NCBI RefSeq assembly: GCF_001690185.1 | Contig: NZ_LZGN01000040.1 | Location: 62,001-126,000 of the forward strand | DNA: 64,000 nucleotides | Direction: 5' to 3' | Origin: Gilliamella sp. wkB308 | GTDB taxonomy: Bacteria; Pseudomonadota; Gammaproteobacteria; Enterobacterales; Orbaceae | Part shown: piece by piece, positions 29,624 to 38,729 of the stretch | Layout of the letters: each line of letters opens with the position of its first letter | Numbering within the stretch: position 1 is the first letter of the stretch | Program-made: the position numbers and the translations under genes | Notes under the pieces: generated by a model | Databases searched by the model: none | Seen by the model: only the letters and a program-made list of their open reading frames with translations | Told to the model about the DNA's origin: nothing

Positions 29624-29639
29624 TGCGATCTTAATCACA
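29624..29639. promoter_or_regulatory. CRP-like site upstream of melA
   Basis: TGCGA-TCTTAA-TCACA differs from the CRP core TGTGA-N6-TCACA at one base. It lies 7 bases from the GalR-type operator and about 80 bases before the melA start, fitting a catabolite-controlled galactoside gene. Confidence 0.6.
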
Positions 29640-29719
29640 GATTAAAAAATTTATTATTTTAATAAAAGAGAATAATCGCTAATTTATATTCAGAAAAGCA
29701 ATTAACAATGGGAGATATT

Positions 29720-31837
29720 ATGAACTGCCGTCTTAGCAATAAAAATTTAGATATTCTTTTTCGAACAAAACCTTATGCAGAATTATGTTATTTTGGTAAA
29801 CGATTACATGATAATCACATTGAAAATTATGATTTATTTATTCCGGCAGTGCCAAATTCACGCATTGATGTTCACGTCCCTTTTACTCTCTGTCCAGAAG
29901 AAGGATTAGGTAATTTTAGTACCCCAGGATTAGAAGGACACAGGAATGGAAAAGATTGGTCTCCCGTATTTGTTACTAAAGATGTAAAAAAATCAGACAA
30001 TCAAATAACAATTATCAGTGAAGACAGTATTGCAAAATTACGTTTAACCAGTCAGTTTATTTTGGATGATTGTGGTGTATTACAATGTCAAAATAGCCTG
30101 ACCAACTTAAGTGAGGAACCTTATTCAGTCAATCGATTATCAATAACGATTCCTATTCCTGAACGTGCACAAGAATTAATGGCTTTCAGTGGACGCTGGA
30201 TTAAAGAATTTTTTCCTCACAGAATAAAAATTGAACATTGTAGCTATTTACAAGAAAATCGCCGAGGAAGAACTTCACATGAATATTTTCCTGGTATGAT
30301 TGTTGGTACAACAGGGTTTAAAGAACAAACAGGCGAAGTGTGGGGAATTCATTTAGGTTGGAGTGGTAATCATCGTATTCAAGTTGCGGTTAAAAGTAAT
30401 GGTAAACGCTTTATTCAAGCCGAAGCATTATATTGCGCGGGTGAAATATCACTCGCCCAAGGTGAAACTCTTACAACACCCTGGTTATATGCCACTTACA
30501 GTGATGAAGGTTTAAATAAAATGAGTCACCACTTTCATGAATTTCTGCGTAACAATATTATCACCTTTCCACAAAACAAAGCACGTCCTGTCCATCTCAA
30601 TACTTGGGAAGGCATCTTTTTTGACCATAATCCAGATTATATTATGAAAATGGCAAGTAAAGCGGCACAAATGGGCGTTGAGCGCTTTATTATCGACGAC
30701 GGTTGGTTTGGCAAGCGTGATGACGATTACCAAGGTTTAGGAGACTGGTATCTTGATGAACGAAAATACCCCAAAGGACTTGAACCGGTTATCGAGCACG
30801 TGAAAAATTTGGGCATGGAATTTGGTATTTGGGTTGAGCCTGAAATGATCAACAAAAATTCGGATTTATATCGTGCTCACCCTGATTGGCTACTTGAGTT
30901 ATCGGGTTATCAACAACCTGAAGGACGTCATCAATATTTATTAGATTTGCAAAATCCTGCTGTTTTTGATTATTTACTTGAAAGATTAACATGGTTACTG
31001 GGTAGTTATGATATTGATTATATCAAATGGGATATGAATCGAGAAATTGTTCAAGCGGGTCACAATGGCAATCCGGCTATCGTCGGACAAACAAAAGCCT
31101 TGTATCGTTTACTCGATATTTTACGAGAAAAATTTCCTAATGTAGAAATCGAATCATGTTCATCAGGGGGTGGACGGATAGATTATGAAATATTGAAACG
31201 AACACAACGATTCTGGACTTCTGATTCTAACGATGCATTAGACAGGCAAATCATTCAACGAGGAATGAGTTATTTCTTCCCGCCAGAAGTCATGGGCGCA
31301 CATATTGGTGGCGCTTTATGCCACACAACTTATCGTGAACTGAACATGAATCTTCGGGGATTAACTGCTTTATTTGGCCATATGGGCGTTGAACTTGACC
31401 CCGTAAAAGAATCAGAAGTTGAACAGCAAGCATTTGCACATTATATTGGACTGCATAAACAATTACGAAATTTATTGCATAGTGGTAATAATTATCGATT
31501 AGATGTTGATGATAGCAATGCAATGCAAAGTTATGGAGTCGTTAGCCAAGATAAAAAAGATGCTGCGTTTATTATTGCTCAATTAACCTTACCAACTTAT
31601 GCTTTAAGTGGTAACTTACGCTTGACAGGTCTATTGCCCGAAAAACAATATTTGATTGAAATACTTGATCTACCTGATAATATTGATCCGAAAATAAATG
31701 GACATGTGATGAAAGCTCTACCATATTGGATGGTCAATAAAACGATATTATCAGGCGACAGGTTAATGCAAATTGGGCTGCCTTTACCCGTTTTAGATCC
31801 TGCAACAGCAATGTTAATTAGAGTGGTAGCTCAATAA
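29720..31837 (+). CDS. Alpha-galactosidase, GH36 family (cytoplasmic)
   Basis: This 705-residue enzyme hydrolyses alpha-1,6-galactosides such as melibiose and raffinose. Domains are an N-terminal beta-supersandwich (about 1-280), the (beta/alpha)8 barrel (about 290-630) and a C-terminal beta domain. The nucleophile is Asp438 in KWDMNRE and the acid/base Asp502 in WTSDSNDALDRQ; CSSGGGRID is also typical. There is no signal peptide. ATG at 29720 is chosen over 29708 because GGAG lies 5 bases before it. No sugar transporter is adjacent, so uptake must be encoded elsewhere. GalR- and CRP-like sites upstream and a GalS-type repressor downstream suggest galactose-linked control. It resembles RafA/AgaA more than the NAD-dependent GH4 MelA of E. 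coli. Confidence 0.92.
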   Translation: MNCRLSNKNLDILFRTKPYAELCYFGKRLHDNHIENYDLFIPAVPNSRIDVHVPFTLCPEEGLGNFSTPGLEGHRNGKDWSPVFVTKDVKKSDNQITIISEDSIAKLRLTSQFILDDCGVLQCQNSLTNLSEEPYSVNRLSITIPIPERAQELMAFSGRWIKEFFPHRIKIEHCSYLQENRRGRTSHEYFPGMIVGTTGFKEQTGEVWGIHLGWSGNHRIQVAVKSNGKRFIQAEALYCAGEISLAQGETLTTPWLYATYSDEGLNKMSHHFHEFLRNNIITFPQNKARPVHLNTWEGIFFDHNPDYIMKMASKAAQMGVERFIIDDGWFGKRDDDYQGLGDWYLDERKYPKGLEPVIEHVKNLGMEFGIWVEPEMINKNSDLYRAHPDWLLELSGYQQPEGRHQYLLDLQNPAVFDYLLERLTWLLGSYDIDYIKWDMNREIVQAGHNGNPAIVGQTKALYRLLDILREKFPNVEIESCSSGGGRIDYEILKRTQRFWTSDSNDALDRQIIQRGMSYFFPPEVMGAHIGGALCHTTYRELNMNLRGLTALFGHMGVELDPVKESEVEQQAFAHYIGLHKQLRNLLHSGNNYRLDVDDSNAMQSYGVVSQDKKDAAFIIAQLTLPTYALSGNLRLTGLLPEKQYLIEILDLPDNIDPKINGHVMKALPYWMVNKTILSGDRLMQIGLPLPVLDPATAMLIRVVAQ

Positions 31838-32264
31838 AAACTTTTGACTTACAAAGCACACAATAAATTTACAAAAAATTAATATTTTTTTATAAATAAC
31901 AAGGGGGAAAAGGCATAATGCAATTTTCCCTTAGTCTTAAATTAAGTTTATATGATTCAGAATTTAATCGAATTATTGGCAAATAGTTTTTTTTCCTTTA
32001 TTATAATTAGTTAGGAATAATAAATAGTTATAGTCAATTATTAAGAGAAACAAACTGGATCAACTAAAAGATGTTTTAAGATGTAAGTAAAGTAAAAGAT
32101 ATTTTAGTACAGGTTACTTCCCGCTTTACAAATCCTTTTCATTTTTATTTCGTTGGTAGTCTACATAGCTCTATATTGGCAATCTTAAATTATAAAAGTT
32201 ATATGAAACAAATTTAGTTTGAGTAATTATTTTAGCGATAGTAATTTAATAAAAAGGTTTTTTT
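31838..32264. other. Intergenic region between alpha-galactosidase and the repressor gene
   Basis: 427 bases. Near the left end AAGGG(G)GAAAA (31901-31911) pairs with TTTTCCCTT (31924-31932), a possible 3' end for the alpha-galactosidase message. A 22-codon frame with a strong AAGG ribosome binding site starts at 31918 inside that hairpin, but nothing supports it further. The rest is AT-rich and should carry the repressor promoter; I found no GalR-consensus or CRP site in it. Confidence 0.4.
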
Positions 32265-33269
32265 ATGGCGACAATAAAAGATGTTGCATATTTAGCTGAA
32301 GTTTCAGTTGCAACGGTATCCCGAGTTATCAATAATGCAAATAATGTAAGTAAAAATACACGTGAAGTCGTAAAAAAAGCCATGGAGACATTAAACTATT
32401 ATCCAGATGCTAACGCTCGCGCATTATCTCAACAACACTCTAATACAATTGGCATTGTGGTCGCCGATGTGTCCGACCCTTTTTTTGGGGCGATGGTTAG
32501 CACTGTTGAAAAAGTAGCTTATCGAACTGGTCATTTTTTGCTAATTGGCAATGGATACCATAATGAAAAACAAGAATACAACGCCATTACTCAGCTTATT
32601 GAGCACCGCTGTGAATCATTAGTTGTTCATGCCAAAATACTTTCCGATGAAACACTCATAAAATTGATGCAACAAGTGCCTGGCATGGTTATCATCAATC
32701 GCATAGTGAAAGGATTTGAATCACGTTGTATTGCACTTGATGATCGTTATGGCTCGTATATTGCGGTTAAACATTTAATTCAAAATGGACATACGAAAAT
32801 AGGTTATTTATGTTCGAATCATGAAATTTCGGACGCTTCAGATCGACTAAATGGTTATAAAGATGCGTTGAGTGAATTTAATATCGAGATAGAACAGAAT
32901 CTAATCACCTACTCTTCGCCTGATGAAATAGGTGGAGAAGAAGCAATGAAATCCTTATTAGAACGGAATCGAAACATCACCGCTATAGCCTGTTATAATG
33001 ATTCTATGGCTGCGGGTGCCATGTCAGTCCTGTATGACAATGATTTAAAAATCCCAGCTGATATCTCTGTTATTGGATTTGATGATTTATTAATGGCTAA
33101 TTATTTACATCCTAAACTGACAACAGTTCGGTATCCTCTACAAGCAATGGCAGAACAAGCAGCTGAGCTTGCCTTATCCCTTGCTAAAGGAGAGGCTCTC
33201 TCAAATAACTTAATTAATATTTTTACCCCAACATTAACTAAACGTTATTCTGTCAATTCCATAGGCTAA
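32265..33269 (+). CDS. LacI-family repressor, GalR/GalS type
   Basis: This 334-residue regulator is very close to E. coli GalS and GalR. The DNA-binding helix-turn-helix and hinge are MATIKDVAYLAEVSVATVSR through NARALSQQ, and the sugar-binding domain shows VVADVSDPFFGAMV, LLIGNGYHNE, CIALDDRYG, IGYLCSNHEISDASDRL, ACYNDSMAAGAMSVL and the end motif FTPTL. It should bind D-galactose and control galactose and galactoside genes. An exact-match operator lies before the alpha-galactosidase. AAGG precedes the start. GalS is slightly the better match, but the two cannot be separated by eye. Confidence 0.9.
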   Translation: MATIKDVAYLAEVSVATVSRVINNANNVSKNTREVVKKAMETLNYYPDANARALSQQHSNTIGIVVADVSDPFFGAMVSTVEKVAYRTGHFLLIGNGYHNEKQEYNAITQLIEHRCESLVVHAKILSDETLIKLMQQVPGMVIINRIVKGFESRCIALDDRYGSYIAVKHLIQNGHTKIGYLCSNHEISDASDRLNGYKDALSEFNIEIEQNLITYSSPDEIGGEEAMKSLLERNRNITAIACYNDSMAAGAMSVLYDNDLKIPADISVIGFDDLLMANYLHPKLTTVRYPLQAMAEQAAELALSLAKGEALSNNLINIFTPTLTKRYSVNSIG

Positions 33270-33308
33270 GGTAGAAATAAACATTTAATAAAGCGTTTCA
33301 ATATTAGC

Positions 33309-33337
33309 GGCTTAACAATAAAGAAAATTGTTAAGCC
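33309..33337. terminator. Hairpin between convergent repressor and lipid-cluster operons
   Basis: GGCTTAACAAT (33309-33319) pairs perfectly with ATTGTTAAGCC (33327-33337) around a 7-base loop. It lies about midway between two convergent genes. No T tract on either strand, so the terminator role is likely but not certain. Confidence 0.55.
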
Positions 33338-33362
33338 ACGATTAAATAATCGTATTGAACAA

Positions 33363-34085
33363 TCAATGCTTATGTAAAGGCAATTTTTTTATTACTAATA
33401 ATTTATTTAATATCAGATCAACCGAAATTACATCACTTTGCGGTTGGCTATTTAAATCAAACGTTTTTAAAACCGAATCATAGTAATAATTCGCATGGGT
33501 TATTATTGGTTGATTGCTGACATCACCCTGACAAGGTTTGTTGGCAATGGTTAAACTGGCTAAAGCTGAAGTATCAGGATGCCGAGTCAACAATAACCAA
33601 AAACTGCCTTCTTTAGAATATTCATCATAACGACGTGATTCATAACACCATCCCACCAATGCCTGCTCAACCACACCTTGTTGTAAATCCGATATTGCTG
33701 GGAGTAGAATCTGTGACCAATTACAAATATCTGTCGAAATAAAAAGATTAGGTCCATTCACTTTTAATGCATCAGCAACATAAAAAGAAATCGCGTTATT
33801 TATGCTATTAATAAAATTAAATGGTCGTGGTGTTTTACGTTGAAAAATATCTATTTCCAGTTCATACATATTACTGGGTGAACTAAAAATCGAGGTCACA
33901 TACACGCCACAATTAGCATTAATTTTTTCTATGGAAAGCGCACCTAACAATGATAACAACGCTAAACGACTTGTACGTCGACTATTAATATTAAATTGCT
34001 GTTTAAGCAAATTTTTTAATTTACTTTCTTCACTATGACTCTCTACGATAAACTGGGATGTACTGAGTAAAAAAACACGTTGCAT
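33363..34085 (-). CDS. Ketosynthase-like chain-length-factor protein (ApeC-like)
   Basis: This 240-residue protein looks like the short beta-ketoacyl synthase N-terminal-like family (Ketoacyl-synt_2), which includes ApeC, the non-catalytic partner of the ApeO ketosynthase in aryl polyene clusters. It keeps parts of the thiolase fold (SLLGAL, YVADALKVNGPNLFISTD, VVEQALVGWCYE) but is about 160 residues shorter than a ketosynthase and lacks the catalytic histidines. It overlaps the upstream ketosynthase gene by one base, so equal synthesis is expected. It probably sets chain length in a KS/CLF dimer. The assignment is by fold pattern and context. Confidence 0.6.
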   Translation of the reverse strand: MQRVFLLSTSQFIVESHSEESKLKNLLKQQFNINSRRTSRLALLSLLGALSIEKINANCGVYVTSIFSSPSNMYELEIDIFQRKTPRPFNFINSINNAISFYVADALKVNGPNLFISTDICNWSQILLPAISDLQQGVVEQALVGWCYESRRYDEYSKEGSFWLLLTRHPDTSALASLTIANKPCQGDVSNQPIITHANYYYDSVLKTFDLNSQPQSDVISVDLILNKLLVIKKLPLHKH

Positions 34086-35236
34086 TATTCAGTTATCTCC
34101 AACAACAACACAGCGTTATTACCGCCAAATCCAATACAATTTAATAAATAATAACCTTGAGGATAAGGTTTTGAAATGTCTGTAAAATCATTTGTATAAA
34201 TAGGTTCAGATTGCGCCATGTGATAATTTGGATAACTAGGCGTCTGTTTTGATTCAAATATCAACAATAATATTATCATCTCAAGTACACCGGATGCCCC
34301 TAATGTATGACCAAGATAAGGTTTAAAAAATATTAACGGTTTTCGCTCATTAAAAGCATTTGTTAAGCTATCAAGTTCAACTTTATCATTCATTGGACTA
34401 CCTGTCGCATGAGTTTTAATGGCAACAATATCGGTTTCAGTCACATCGAATTGCGTTAACGTGTCTTTAATGAGTGCGCTAACATTTTTAGGATCTGTTG
34501 TGGTAATATTAGAGGTATCACATATCGTTTTACCGCCTTTTAAGATAAATTGATTGTTGTTTGCTAATCGTGATTGATTGCTTAATGCTATACAACCAAT
34601 CCCCTCCCCTAAAATAAGTCCTTGGCTAAGATTTAAAAATGGTGGTTGATAATTATTTGTTAGTAATCCTAAAGCATTAAATCCTTCTAAAGTGATAGAA
34701 TTAAATGATTCAAATCCCACAATGATTGCCCGTTCAATTATGCCTTGAAAAATATAATTTTTTGCATAAAGTAATGCATTAGAACTTGAAGTACAAGACG
34801 TCGCAACATTGATCACATTAACATTTTTCCATTTTAATTTAAGTTGTTCTGCAATTTCATTTAAAGAAAAGGGTTGGTGATAACATGCTTCGTCTAATTC
34901 TGATAAATCTTTGTTGAAGAAAGTAATTTCATGTGAGGACATGGCAAAAGAAGTGGATGCTAAAAAAATCGGGATTTGTTCCAATTCTGATTCTTGCCAC
35001 TGACACGCCTGTAAAGTTTGCAGAATTTGAAATACTATACGATCAACAATCTCAGTTAAACTTAGCCGTTTTTTATCAAAGGCTGGAAAATAATTAACAG
35101 ATAGTGATTCACTTGCTGTATTTAAAGGAATCAATTTAGGTTTTCTTGGATGAAAAAGAATATTGTTAATAATCTCATGGCAATTATCACCTTGTGCGCA
35201 CACCGCAGAAAAACCATTAATGTAAACATTTACCAT
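34085..35236 (-). CDS. Beta-ketoacyl-ACP synthase (FabF/ApeO-like)
   Basis: This 383-residue condensing enzyme has the full Cys-His-His triad: Cys148 in VATSCTSSS, His276 in KTHATGSPMND and His310 in FKPYLGHTLGASG. It should elongate acyl chains on the adjacent acyl carrier protein. It is shorter than FabF, and its sequence differs enough to suggest a dedicated pathway enzyme. It lies 4 bases after the ACP gene and overlaps the chain-length-factor-like gene, so KS, CLF and ACP form one unit. Confidence 0.85.
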   Translation of the reverse strand: MVNVYINGFSAVCAQGDNCHEIINNILFHPRKPKLIPLNTASESLSVNYFPAFDKKRLSLTEIVDRIVFQILQTLQACQWQESELEQIPIFLASTSFAMSSHEITFFNKDLSELDEACYHQPFSLNEIAEQLKLKWKNVNVINVATSCTSSSNALLYAKNYIFQGIIERAIIVGFESFNSITLEGFNALGLLTNNYQPPFLNLSQGLILGEGIGCIALSNQSRLANNNQFILKGGKTICDTSNITTTDPKNVSALIKDTLTQFDVTETDIVAIKTHATGSPMNDKVELDSLTNAFNERKPLIFFKPYLGHTLGASGVLEMIILLLIFESKQTPSYPNYHMAQSEPIYTNDFTDISKPYPQGYYLLNCIGFGGNNAVLLLEITE

Positions 35237-35240
35237 AATA

Positions 35241-35507
35241 TTATTTTTTTATTTGCTCAAGTACGTATTTATTGAGTTTCGAAACCGTGACCATATGTTT
35301 TCTCACTTCTCGATCACCTTGTAAACGAACGCCAAATTGCTCTTTTAACGCTACAGAAATTTGTAATGCATCTAAAGAATCTAAATTTAATCGACTGGAA
35401 GGTCCAAACAACGGCTCATTATCTGTTAGCTCCTCGGGAGTTAATATATCTTCTTTTTCAGATTCGGTAATAATTAACTGTTTTAATTTAAAAATTAAAT
35501 TATCCAA
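35241..35507 (-). CDS. Acyl carrier protein of the lipid cluster
   Basis: This 88-residue protein has the phosphopantetheine attachment site Ser44 in NLDSLDALQI. The acidic helix before it and KEQFGVRLQGDREVRKHMVTVSKL after it match a PP-binding domain. It must be activated by a phosphopantetheinyl transferase not encoded here. Being next to the ketosynthase, it is the likely carrier of the growing chain. Confidence 0.88.
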   Translation of the reverse strand: MDNLIFKLKQLIITESEKEDILTPEELTDNEPLFGPSSRLNLDSLDALQISVALKEQFGVRLQGDREVRKHMVTVSKLNKYVLEQIKK

Positions 35508-35542
35508 ATTTAACCTCTTGTTTTTATTATTTAACTAAAAGT

Positions 35543-36754
35543 TTATAAATGTTTATTATTTAACTGTCGATAATAAATAATTCCAGCTAGCAATAGAAAA
35601 ATTAGCGCAAAACCTATTAACGACAACCATTGTGGTAATATTTGTACAAAATCATACTGATCAAGCAAAAGATTATGAAAGCCTTTCAAAGCCCAAGACA
35701 TCGGCGAAATTAAACAAATTATTTGCATGGTTTCTGGCATCATATAGCTTGGTACCATAATACCGCCTAAGGCTGCCATAATAATATTTCCCCCACCACC
35801 TAATACCACGGCATGTTCTGCCGATTTTGCAAGTACGCTAACTAACAGTGCATATCCCAAAGCAGATAAACTAATTGCTATCGACAACAATGCATAGTTC
35901 CAATAAGCGCCTTCTAAAACAAATCCTGTAATATTGATTAAAGGTAAAATATAAATACCTAACAAAATCATTCCTATAAACTGTAATTGATTAATCAAAA
36001 AATAAGGTAACAATTTTGCGATAAGTAATGAAAATGCCGATGATTTTGCTAATCGTAACCGAATGATAGTGTTCGTTTGTTTTTCACAAGTCATGACATT
36101 TGATAAAGGTATCATGATAAAAAACATACCAAAGATTAACCAAGCAGGAACACTTTGTTGTACCGAACTCGGTTTAACCACGTTGGTGCCTTCTACATTG
36201 ATAAACTCTTCAGTGATTATTTTTCCTGACAAATAGTTATCTAGTTGTTGTTGCCGTTTTAATTCGATTGAATTTTCATCCATTACAGAAGAATCATGGT
36301 TTGGCGTTGAAAAAATATCTTTAAGCCGTAGCTGTAAATAACTTTTCTGGATAATTGTTTGTAAATTCATCAATCTTAGTTGATCAATCCCCGCTAAGGT
36401 TAATAATGCTAAAGGCGATTCATTACTCAAATTTTCAGTATTTTGATTGGGATTGATTAATAAAAAATCATAATTTCCCTCGATTAATTTAGCTTTTGCA
36501 TGATCCTTATCAGCTATATCAAAAAAATCAACATTCATATTTTCTTGATTGCCCAAAATCGCTATTAACTGCGAGTTCAATAAATTAGATGATTCACCAA
36601 CTAATGCTATTTTAGTATTTTGATTGAAATCATCACGTTGGCTTAATGCCACAGACATAATGAACATAAACAACATAGGCATAATAAAAAGAACAGCTAT
36701 TCCATGCAAATCACGACTTAACAGACGAAATTCTTTAACGATTGCAGCTAGCAT
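35543..36754 (-). CDS. ABC-2 type transporter, membrane subunit
   Basis: This 403-residue protein has one N-terminal membrane segment (about 17-37), a long extracytoplasmic region (about 40-180) and five C-terminal segments (about 190-395), the layout of ABC-2 exporters such as YhhJ and YbhS. It overlaps the ATPase gene by 20 bases. With its neighbours it most likely moves the cluster's lipid product, or a precursor, out of the inner membrane. The substrate is inferred from context only. Confidence 0.85.
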   Translation of the reverse strand: MLAAIVKEFRLLSRDLHGIAVLFIMPMLFMFIMSVALSQRDDFNQNTKIALVGESSNLLNSQLIAILGNQENMNVDFFDIADKDHAKAKLIEGNYDFLLINPNQNTENLSNESPLALLTLAGIDQLRLMNLQTIIQKSYLQLRLKDIFSTPNHDSSVMDENSIELKRQQQLDNYLSGKIITEEFINVEGTNVVKPSSVQQSVPAWLIFGMFFIMIPLSNVMTCEKQTNTIIRLRLAKSSAFSLLIAKLLPYFLINQLQFIGMILLGIYILPLINITGFVLEGAYWNYALLSIAISLSALGYALLVSVLAKSAEHAVVLGGGGNIIMAALGGIMVPSYMMPETMQIICLISPMSWALKGFHNLLLDQYDFVQILPQWLSLIGFALIFLLLAGIIYYRQLNNKHL

Positions 36755-37673
36755 TGCTTTGCCCTCCCTGCCTTAATACAGATTTATTCAAGAAGTCCAA
36801 ATAAAATGACTCTAAAGAACCATGACCATACTGAATATTTTGTATTTGGTATTGTTGAAATTCTTGTAATATTGTTGAGATTTGCTCAGGCGATGAATCA
36901 ATGACAACTGTTTGCATTGGAGTATGTCGAATTAAAGTAGCATTAAATTGATCAAGCACATGTGAAGGCACACTCTGCGCTAACGTGATAATGCATTGTT
37001 GTTGAGCATGTTGTGTCAATATCTGTTCAATGGAGTGGCAATACAAAATTTTCCCGCTCTCCATAATGGCAATTTTTTGACATAAACTTTCTATTTCGTG
37101 TAGATAATGAGACGTGTAAATAACCGTTACCCCCTCTTTAGTTAATTGCTTTACACTGTCTAATATAAATTGGCGAGATGCAGGATCAACACCAACCGTA
37201 ATTTCATCCATAAAAATTAGCGTTGGCGAGTTAATTAGCCCTATAGCAAAATTCAATCGACGTTTTAATCCACCCGACAAATTCGCTGACAATTTATTTT
37301 TGTAGTCTAAAATATCGACTTTTTTCATCAATGAAATTAGAAAATTAGGATCTTTAATTTTATACAACGAAGCAAAAAATTGTAAATTCTCAAAAACCGT
37401 CAATTGAGGATAAAAAGCGTATTCTTGAGGAATTAAAGAAATACGTTGCAATTGTTGACGAGACAACTGAGATAAGATCTGATTATTAAGATAAATTTGC
37501 CCTGATTGTAATGATAGTAACCCCGACATTAATGATATCAATGTTGTTTTGCCGGCGCCATTAGGCCCTAATAATCCAAAGCATGTGCCGGATTCAATTT
37601 CTAAATTAACATCACACACCGCATAATTATTAGCATTTTTATAGCGATGAGATACATTTTGAAGCTTTAACAT
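36735..37673 (-). CDS. ABC transporter ATP-binding subunit
   Basis: This 312-residue ATPase has Walker A GPNGAGKTT, a Q-loop (SLIPQEYAFYPQ), the signature LSGGLKRRL, Walker B LIFMDEI with TVGVDP in the D-loop, and a switch histidine in YTSHYLHE. It is the first gene of the minus-strand operon, divergent from the darA-like gene 118 bases away. The C-terminal 70 residues are the regulatory extension usual in drug and lipid exporters of this class. Confidence 0.9.
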   Translation of the reverse strand: MLKLQNVSHRYKNANNYAVCDVNLEIESGTCFGLLGPNGAGKTTLISLMSGLLSLQSGQIYLNNQILSQLSRQQLQRISLIPQEYAFYPQLTVFENLQFFASLYKIKDPNFLISLMKKVDILDYKNKLSANLSGGLKRRLNFAIGLINSPTLIFMDEITVGVDPASRQFILDSVKQLTKEGVTVIYTSHYLHEIESLCQKIAIMESGKILYCHSIEQILTQHAQQQCIITLAQSVPSHVLDQFNATLIRHTPMQTVVIDSSPEQISTILQEFQQYQIQNIQYGHGSLESFYLDFLNKSVLRQGGQSNASCNR

Positions 37674-37791
37674 ACAATTCTTTAAAATAATTTTAATTTT
37701 TATAAACAGAATGTTAACATATTATGCTATTATAACAAAATGCATGTTAGGTAAACAATTAAAGATATAATCTAATAAATCAATTATAACA

Positions 37792-38712
37792 ATGAGTAAC
37801 AAAAAAAACGTTCTATTAGTGTACTATTCACAAACGGGTCAATTAACACAACTTACTAAACATTTTGTATCACCTTTAGCGAATCATGATGATATTAATT
37901 TAGAAACGCTTGCTATTGAACCTCAACAAGCCTATTCTTTTCCATGGTCTTTTAACCACTTTTTTAATATTTTTCCGGAAACGGTTCATTTAATACCTTC
38001 CCCCATTGTTGCCCCACAATTTAAACAACAAAAATATGATTTAATCATTCTAGCTTATACTGTTTGGTTTTTATCCCCTTCTCAGCCTATCACTGCATTT
38101 TTACAAGATAAAAACACGCAACAACTCTTAGCCGATACCCCTGTTGTCACGTTAATTGGATGTCGCAACATGTGGTTAATGGCACAAGAAACCGTCAAAC
38201 GATACTTAAAAGAAGCAAATGCTAATCTAGTTGATAATGTCGTTCGCATAGATAGCTGTGGCGGGCCAGCAAGTTTTATTGCTACACCGCTTTGGATGTT
38301 TACGGGTAAAAAACAGCCTGTACGTTGGCTACCAAAAGCAGGCATATCTGATGAGGACATTAGTGATTGTGCTAAATATGGTGAAAAAATTAAAACCGCA
38401 TTGCTAACACAACCTAAAATCACCGAACCAATGTTAAAAAACATGGGGGCTGTCAAAGTTAATGAACGTTTGATTCTTAGTGAAAAATTTGGTTATCGCA
38501 GCTTCTATTTATGGGGCAAACTGATCATTAAAGCGGGGAAAATCGCTCGCCCACTTCGTCAAGGTTTACTTTATTTTTATATTATTTTCTTGGTAGTAAT
38601 CATATTAACCGTTGTGCCTATTAGTGCACTGATCAAAACATTACTATCCCCATGGTTAAAAAACAAAATCAGTAAGCAAAAACGTTTATTTAGTTGGCCT
38701 TCAGGCGAATAA
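37792..38712 (+). CDS. darA: DarA-like dialkylresorcinol biosynthesis protein
   Basis: This 306-residue protein opens with a flavodoxin-like fold (VLLVYYSQTGQLTQLTKHF; IILAYTVWFLSPSQP; VVTLIGCRNMWLMAQE) and ends with a membrane segment (about 260-283, LLYFYIIFLVVIILTVVPI). This combination matches the DarA family of dialkylresorcinol and flexirubin loci, thought to aromatise the cyclohexanedione made by DarB. It is followed directly by a DarB homologue, which strengthens the call. It begins the plus-strand operon. The frame of the next gene overlaps its end, but the chosen start there does not. Confidence 0.75.
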   Translation: MSNKKNVLLVYYSQTGQLTQLTKHFVSPLANHDDINLETLAIEPQQAYSFPWSFNHFFNIFPETVHLIPSPIVAPQFKQQKYDLIILAYTVWFLSPSQPITAFLQDKNTQQLLADTPVVTLIGCRNMWLMAQETVKRYLKEANANLVDNVVRIDSCGGPASFIATPLWMFTGKKQPVRWLPKAGISDEDISDCAKYGEKIKTALLTQPKITEPMLKNMGAVKVNERLILSEKFGYRSFYLWGKLIIKAGKIARPLRQGLLYFYIIFLVVIILTVVPISALIKTLLSPWLKNKISKQKRLFSWPSGE

Positions 38713-38729
38713 AATATAAGAGTAAAACA

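Noticed and set aside
31918-31986. 22-codon frame with a strong ribosome binding site downstream of the alpha-galactosidase
   Set aside because: The ribosome binding site is part of a hairpin likely to be the gene's 3' end, and the peptide has no supporting feature.
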